Of a stretch of DNA of 54,273 nucleotides, positions 50,087 to 54,273 are shown piece after piece (positions within the stretch are counted from its first letter, which is position 1; every line of letters starts with the position of its first letter). Both the position numbers and the translations under genes were made by a program. Origin of the DNA: Thermoleophilia bacterium (GTDB taxonomy: Bacteria > Actinomycetota > Thermoleophilia > Miltoncostaeales > Miltoncostaeaceae). The stretch lies in assembly GCA_020438485.1 (NCBI GenBank), contig JAGQUM010000047.1, forward strand, positions 1-54,273, given 5' to 3'. Below the pieces are notes generated by a model. That model was not told where the DNA came from. It ran no database searches and saw only the letters and a list, made by a program, of their open reading frames with translations.

Positions 50087-50692
50087 ATCGACCTGATCGG
50101 CGCGACTTTCCTCGCCCTGCTGCCGATCACGAATCCCATTGGGGCGGTCGCGGCGTTTGCGGGCCTGGCGGGCGACGCCGACCGGCGGGCCGCCCGACGC
50201 ATGGCGCTGCGCACCGCGCTCTACGTCGCGATCATCCTGGCGGTGTTCGCCCTCCTGGGCTCGCTGGTGCTCGAGGCGTTCGGCATCACGCTACCCGCGC
50301 TGCAGTTGGCGGGAGGCGTGGTGGTGGCCCACTCGGGGTTCGGGATGATCACGGCCAGCCCGCGCCTGACCGACGGGGAGCGTGACCACGCGGTCTCCAA
50401 GGACGACGTGTCGTTCTCGCCGATGGCCGTCCCCTTGATCGCCGGTCCGGGCGCGATGGGTGTCGTCATCGCCCTGGCGTCGCGCCACCCGGCCCTTGCG
50501 GACCGCGCGTGGATCGCCGTCGGGGGCGTCCTGATCGGTGGGCTGTTCGCTGCGTGCCTGGCCTTGGGGGCGCCCCTGGTGCGGCGCCTCGGCCCCACAG
50601 GGGTCGGTGCCATCACCCGCATCATGGGGTTCCTCATCCTCGCCATCGGGGCGGAACTCGTCCTGCACGGCGTCCGCAGCGGGCTCGCCTGA
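50087..50692 (+). CDS. MarC family integral membrane protein, apparent ATC start
   Basis: A 201-residue six-helix membrane protein. The family's first helix is DLIGATFLALLPITNPIGAV, and the rest is normal (LGSLVLEAFGITLPALQLAG, FSPMAVPLIAGPGAMGVVIA). No ATG, GTG or TTG precedes this helix in frame. GGAGGAG at 50074-50080 points to a start at 50087, where the codon is ATC; the first ATG (50201) would delete helix 1. So either AUC is the start, or an ATG was mutated or misread. MarC was once linked to antibiotic resistance; its real transport role is unknown. Confidence 0.82.
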   Translation: MDLIGATFLALLPITNPIGAVAAFAGLAGDADRRAARRMALRTALYVAIILAVFALLGSLVLEAFGITLPALQLAGGVVVAHSGFGMITASPRLTDGERDHAVSKDDVSFSPMAVPLIAGPGAMGVVIALASRHPALADRAWIAVGGVLIGGLFAACLALGAPLVRRLGPTGVGAITRIMGFLILAIGAELVLHGVRSGLA

Positions 50693-50700
50693 CCCACCGC

Positions 50701-51276
50701 CTACCCCGGGGCTCCCTCCACGTCGACCCCGGCGTCGCGCATGGCGTCCAGGGCCGCCGCGGTGGACTGCCGGTTCACGCCCGCGGTGAGTCCGGCCAGG
50801 ACGCGTGTGCGGAACCCCTGGCGAACGGCGTCGAGCGCGGTGGCGCGCACGCAGTGGTCGGTGGCGATGCCCACCACGTCGACGTCGGTCACCCCGCGGT
50901 GGCGCAGCCACGCGCCCAGGCCCTCACCGTCGCCGAGCGTGCCCTCGAACCCCGAGTAGGCGGCCGAGTGGCGCCCCTTGCGGAACCACGCCTCCACACG
51001 GCCGGCGGAGTCGCCCAGGCCGGGGTGGGGCAGGGCTCCCTCCGTGCCCGCGCGGCAATGCACGGGCCACGAGTCCACGTAGTCCGGCGCGTCCGAGAAG
51101 TGGCCGCCCGGGTCGACGTGCCAGTCCTGGGTGCCCACGATCGCGGCGTAGCCGTCGCCGTGCGCCGCCACGTGGCGGTCGATCGCCCCGGCCACGGCGG
51201 CGCCTCCGGCGACGGCCAGCGACCCGCCCTCGCAGAAGTCGTTCTGGACGTCCACGATCACGAGAGCCCGGGTCAC
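50701..51276 (-). CDS. pncA: Nicotinamidase
   Basis: A 191-residue cysteine hydrolase turning nicotinamide to nicotinate in NAD salvage. The catalytic Asp is in IVDVQNDFCEGGSLAV, Lys in WFRKGRHSAAYSGFEG and Cys in GIATDHCVRATALDA; the metal site is TQDWHVDPGGHF. The GTG at 51276 overlaps by 4 bp the stop of a SnoaL-like remnant upstream, as though they once formed an operon. Confidence 0.93.
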   Translation of the reverse strand: MTRALVIVDVQNDFCEGGSLAVAGGAAVAGAIDRHVAAHGDGYAAIVGTQDWHVDPGGHFSDAPDYVDSWPVHCRAGTEGALPHPGLGDSAGRVEAWFRKGRHSAAYSGFEGTLGDGEGLGAWLRHRGVTDVDVVGIATDHCVRATALDAVRQGFRTRVLAGLTAGVNRQSTAAALDAMRDAGVDVEGAPG

Positions 51277-51474
51277 GACACGCCCCCGGGGAGTAGGACG
51301 ACGCCCCGCTGGATCGGCATCCGCAGGTCGTCGCGGGTGGCCCACTGCTCGCCGGCCTTGCCGTCGCGGATGCCCGGCACGTGCGCTCGCCGCGCCGCGC
51401 ACGACGTACCGGTGGGCGGAAGCCCGATGAGCGGGCCGCCGTGCGTTCTGGAGAGATCCGCAGCGGTACGCCAC
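51273..51474 (-). pseudogene. Truncated copy of the neighbouring SnoaL-like gene
   Basis: The frame ending at TGA 51273 reads GGPLIGLPPTG, IRDGKAGEQWATRDDLRM and QRGVVLLPGG. The intact gene at 51693-52121 reads HSGELLGIPPTG, VRDGRASEHWATRDDLGM and LQLGVVSPPG. Further up, VAYR appears in another frame where the intact protein has VAYRAELSG. The N-terminal half is missing. This is a broken paralogue. The rest of 51475-51692 shows no gene. Confidence 0.7.
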
Positions 51475-51692
51475 GGGGCGAAGAACGCGCGGCGCCCGCC
51501 GCTCACCGGGAGTCCTCGACGTCGCGTGCCACGGCCGCTCGGTGGGCGCGCGGGGCGGGCCAGCGCTTGTGGGGGTGGCACACGCCACAGCGCGGGCGGC
51601 CGCAGCGCGCTGCCGGGTGGCGCTGCGAGAGAAGCGCCTGAAGGCGCGGATCGCGGACGTTCTTCATCGAGGCCATCTTCCCGAGGTACCGC

Positions 51693-52121
51693 CTATTCCG
51701 TTCCCGGAGGGCTTACCACGCCGAGTTGAAGCAGCATTCCCAGGTCGTCGCGGGTCGCCCAGTGCTCGCTGGCCCTGCCGTCACGGACGCGCAACATGTG
51801 CATCTGCTGGGCGTGGAACGGCCTGCCGGTGGGCGGGATGCCCAGCAACTCGCCGGAGTGCACGCCCGACAGCTCGGCGCGGTAGGCCACCAGGTCGCCC
51901 TCGGCGATCATCTCGTGAACGTCCATGTGCAGGCCGCTGAACGCGTCGTGCAGCCGCCGCATGCGGATGCGGAAGCCCTCCACTCCCGGGTCCTCGCCCT
52001 CCCACGCCTCGTGGTTTACGAAGTCGTCCGTGACGAACTCGGGGATACGGTCCAGCTCCCCGCGGTTGAACAGGGCCTCCACCCGCTCGCGGGCGAACGC
52101 CCTCATCTGGTCAGGGGTCAT
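51693..52121 (-). CDS. SnoaL-like ester cyclase family protein
   Basis: A 142-residue NTF2-fold protein: PDQMRAFARERVEALFNRGE, PGVEGFRIRMRRLHDAFSGL, MIAEGDLVAYRAELSGVHSG, LLGIPPTGRPFHAQQMHMLR. The pattern matches the SnoaL polyketide-cyclase-like family common in actinobacteria; function of such stand-alone members is mostly unknown. ATG 52121 lies 6 nt after a TATGGT box, so it is probably leaderless. A damaged copy follows downstream. Confidence 0.85.
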   Translation of the reverse strand: MTPDQMRAFARERVEALFNRGELDRIPEFVTDDFVNHEAWEGEDPGVEGFRIRMRRLHDAFSGLHMDVHEMIAEGDLVAYRAELSGVHSGELLGIPPTGRPFHAQQMHMLRVRDGRASEHWATRDDLGMLLQLGVVSPPGTE

Positions 52122-52164
52122 GCCGCGACCATACCCCCGGACCGTCGCGCGGTCGACACAACCA

Positions 52165-52176
52165 GTACACTTGTTC
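52165..52176. promoter_or_regulatory. uvrA -10 box with a LexA-like half-site
   Basis: TACACT (52166-52171) ends 6 nt before the uvrA GTG. The 12 bases GTACACTTGTTC fit the LexA core GAAC-N4-GTTC with one mismatch, so the gene may share SOS control with uvrB, though less securely. Confidence 0.4.
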
Positions 52177-52177
52177 G

Positions 52178-54273
52178 GTGCCCGCGAACGGTTCCGCCCC
52201 CCACGCCTCCGACCACATCCGCGTCGCCGGGGCCCGGGAGCACAACCTCAAGGACGTCACGGTCGACATCCCGCGCGACGCGCTCGTGGTCATCACGGGC
52301 CTGTCGGGCAGCGGCAAGTCGAGCCTGGCGTTCGACACGCTGTACGCCGAGGGGCAGCGCCGTTACGTCGAGAGCCTGTCCGCGTACGCGCGGCAGTTCC
52401 TGGGGCAGATGGACAAGCCCGACGTCGATCACATCGACGGCCTGTCGCCGGCCATCTCCATCGACCAGAAGACCACCAGCCGCAACCCGCGCTCCACGGT
52501 GGCGACGGTCACCGAGATCTACGACTATCTGCGCCTGCTGTACGCCCGCATCGGCGAGCCGCACTGCCACGTCTGCGGCCGTCCCATCCAGGGGCAGAGC
52601 GTCGAGCAGATCGCCGACCGTGTTCTGGAGCTGTCCGAGGGGACGCGCTTCATGGTGATGGCGCCGCTGGTGCGCGGGCGCAAGGGCGAGCACCGGGACG
52701 TCATCGACCACATCCGCGCCGAGGGATTCACCCGTGTGGCCGTGGATGGCGTTGTGTATACGCTGGACGACGTTCCGGCGTTGGACCGCAAGCGCCAGCA
52801 CACGATCGAGGTGGTGGTCGACCGCCTGGTGATGCGCGACGACCTGCGCCGCCGCCTCACCGAGAGCCTCGAGACCGCCACGCAGCTGGCCGACGGCCTG
52901 GTGCGCATCCAGGAGGCGGGCGGCGAGGAGCGCTCGTGGACGTACTCCGAGCACTTCGCGTGCCCCGAGCACGGCGCGTCGCTCACCGAGATGGCGCCGC
53001 GGGTGTTCAGCTTCAACGCGCCCCACGGCGCGTGCCCCACGTGCACGGGCCTGGGGTTCATGCCCGAGGTCGACCCCGAACTGCTGGTCGACCCGCGCCG
53101 CACGCTGGGCGAGGGCTGCATCATCCCGTGGGCCGACCGCACCACCGACTATTACGACCTGCTGCTCGAGGCCATCTGCGAGGAGTACGGCATCGACCGC
53201 GATGTGCCGTGGGCCAAGCTGCCGTCCGAGCACCGTGCGCTGCTGCTGAACGGCCCCAAGAGCGGCCGCCGCCAGCGCATGTATCTGGGCGCCCGCAAGG
53301 GCAAGAACCGCAACCCGGTGGGGTGGTTCGAGGGCGTCGTTCCGCAGCTGCGCCGTCAGCACACCACGTCGATGTCGATGGCCGTGCGGGAGTCCGTCGA
53401 GCAGTACATGTCGCTGCGGCCGTGCCCCGACTGTGGTGGCGCCCGGCTGAAGCCCGAGGTGCTTGCCGTCACGGTGGGCGGCAAGTCCATCGCCGATCTG
53501 GCCGCCCTGTCGGTGGACGACGCCATGGAGTTCTTCCGCGATCTGGAGCTGGGCACCACCCAAGCGCTCATCGGCGACCGCGTCATCCGGGAGGTCAACG
53601 AGCGGCTGCGGTTCCTGGTGGACGTCGGCGTCGGGTACCTCGACCTGGCCCGCGCGGCGGGCACGCTGTCGGGCGGCGAGGCCCAGCGCATCCGTCTGGC
53701 CACGCAGATCGGGTCGGGCCTCATGGGCGTGCTCTACATCCTGGACGAGCCGTCCATCGGCCTGCACCAGCGCGACAACCGCAAGCTCATCACCACGCTC
53801 GAGCGCCTGCGGGACCAGGGCAACACCGTGCTGGTGGTCGAGCACGACGAGGACATGATGCGGGCTGCCGACCACCTCATCGACATGGGTCCCGGGGCGG
53901 GCGAGCACGGCGGGCGGGTGGTGTCGCACGGCACGCCGCAGCACGTGGCGGACGACCCCGGCTCGGTCACCGGGGCGTTTCTGTCCGGGCGGCGCACCAT
54001 CGCCGTGCCGGCCGAGCGGCGCCCGGCGCAGGGCGAGCTGGTCGTGACGGGGGCGCGGGAGAACAACCTGCGCGGCATCGACGTGACCATCCCGGTGGGC
54101 ACGCTCACGTGCGTCACCGGCGTGTCGGGTTCGGGCAAGAGCACGCTGGTCAACGAGATCATCCTGAAGGCCGTCGCCGGGCGCCTGTCGCGCCGCCCGC
54201 GCCGCGCCGGGGCGCACGACGACATCGAGGGCCTCGAGCACTTCGACAAGGTCATCGACATCGACCAGTCACC
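52178..54273 (+). CDS. uvrA: UvrABC system protein A (cut by window end)
   Basis: The first 698 residues, about three quarters of a normal UvrA. It is the damage-sensing ABC ATPase that loads UvrB. Visible: first Walker A TGLSGSGKSSLAFDTLYAEG, SAYARQFLGQMDKPDVD, a zinc site CHVCG, and a second pair around CPTCTGLGF, then DCGGARLKPEVLAV, LSGGEAQRIRLATQIGSGL, YILDEPSIGLHQRDNRKL, and the second Walker A VTGVSGSGKSTLVNEI near residue 650. The GTG at 52178 is set by the -10 box 6 nt upstream. Confidence 0.97.
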   Translation, partial: MPANGSAPHASDHIRVAGAREHNLKDVTVDIPRDALVVITGLSGSGKSSLAFDTLYAEGQRRYVESLSAYARQFLGQMDKPDVDHIDGLSPAISIDQKTTSRNPRSTVATVTEIYDYLRLLYARIGEPHCHVCGRPIQGQSVEQIADRVLELSEGTRFMVMAPLVRGRKGEHRDVIDHIRAEGFTRVAVDGVVYTLDDVPALDRKRQHTIEVVVDRLVMRDDLRRRLTESLETATQLADGLVRIQEAGGEERSWTYSEHFACPEHGASLTEMAPRVFSFNAPHGACPTCTGLGFMPEVDPELLVDPRRTLGEGCIIPWADRTTDYYDLLLEAICEEYGIDRDVPWAKLPSEHRALLLNGPKSGRRQRMYLGARKGKNRNPVGWFEGVVPQLRRQHTTSMSMAVRESVEQYMSLRPCPDCGGARLKPEVLAVTVGGKSIADLAALSVDDAMEFFRDLELGTTQALIGDRVIREVNERLRFLVDVGVGYLDLARAAGTLSGGEAQRIRLATQIGSGLMGVLYILDEPSIGLHQRDNRKLITTLERLRDQGNTVLVVEHDEDMMRAADHLIDMGPGAGEHGGRVVSHGTPQHVADDPGSVTGAFLSGRRTIAVPAERRPAQGELVVTGARENNLRGIDVTIPVGTLTCVTGVSGSGKSTLVNEIILKAVAGRLSRRPRRAGAHDDIEGLEHFDKVIDIDQS

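Overview
The window is very GC-rich (clearly above 70% by eye, third codon positions almost all G or C), has GTG and TTG starts, overlapping genes and actinobacterial families (F420-type nitroreductase, CFP32-like VOC proteins, DLW-39-like peptide). A two-subunit glycyl-tRNA synthetase followed by ppdK, and dgt-dnaG-rpoD, point to a deep-branching actinobacterium, most likely class Thermoleophilia. The class is an inference from gene content; no rRNA is present.

Layout. 1-2.8 kb: dodecin, a small membrane protein and a secreted PDZ/TPR protein. 2.8-7.0 kb: a thymidine-phosphorylase-like protein that has lost key active-site residues, mutM, a P1-family peptidase, a glutaredoxin (opposite strand) and recO. 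7.0-7.5 kb: a decayed DsbA-like gene. 7.5-13.8 kb: glyQ-glyS-ppdK-histidine phosphatase. 13.9-19.0 kb: two tandem VOC proteins, an MMPL exporter and a two-gene unit with a degenerate MBL-fold protein. 19.5-24.6 kb: a CbiX/SirB chelatase, then orf-dgt-dnaG-rpoD, a replication/transcription operon. 24.6-27.4 kb: small leftward genes and tRNA-Leu(CAA). 27.5-36.2 kb: ACT-malic enzyme, polA, a J-like protein, a frameshifted F420 protein, a GGDEF protein, rpsA and coaE. 36.2-40.9 kb: MarR with a divergent ABC exporter, a HAD protein, a glyoxalase and a frameshifted secreted protein. 41-54 kb: uvrB, a PAS-GGDEF-EAL protein, a winged-helix protein with an amber codon, an ArsR-SRPBCC-DHFR-like cassette, ftsH, marC, pncA, SnoaL-like genes and the first three quarters of uvrA.

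Genome maintenance dominates: mutM, recO, polA, uvrB, uvrA, dgt and dnaG are all here. uvrB carries a perfect LexA-type palindrome. Many start codons lie 6-7 nt downstream of a TANNNT -10 box, so a large share of these mRNAs should be leaderless.

The window also holds an unusual number of broken reading frames: single-step frameshifts in coaE, an F420-type protein and a secreted protein; an in-frame amber codon; a marC with an ATC start; and three decayed genes in apparently empty intergenic DNA. Some may be assembly errors (coaE is essential), while others show several independent lesions and look like real decay. No mobile element, CRISPR array or prophage is visible.
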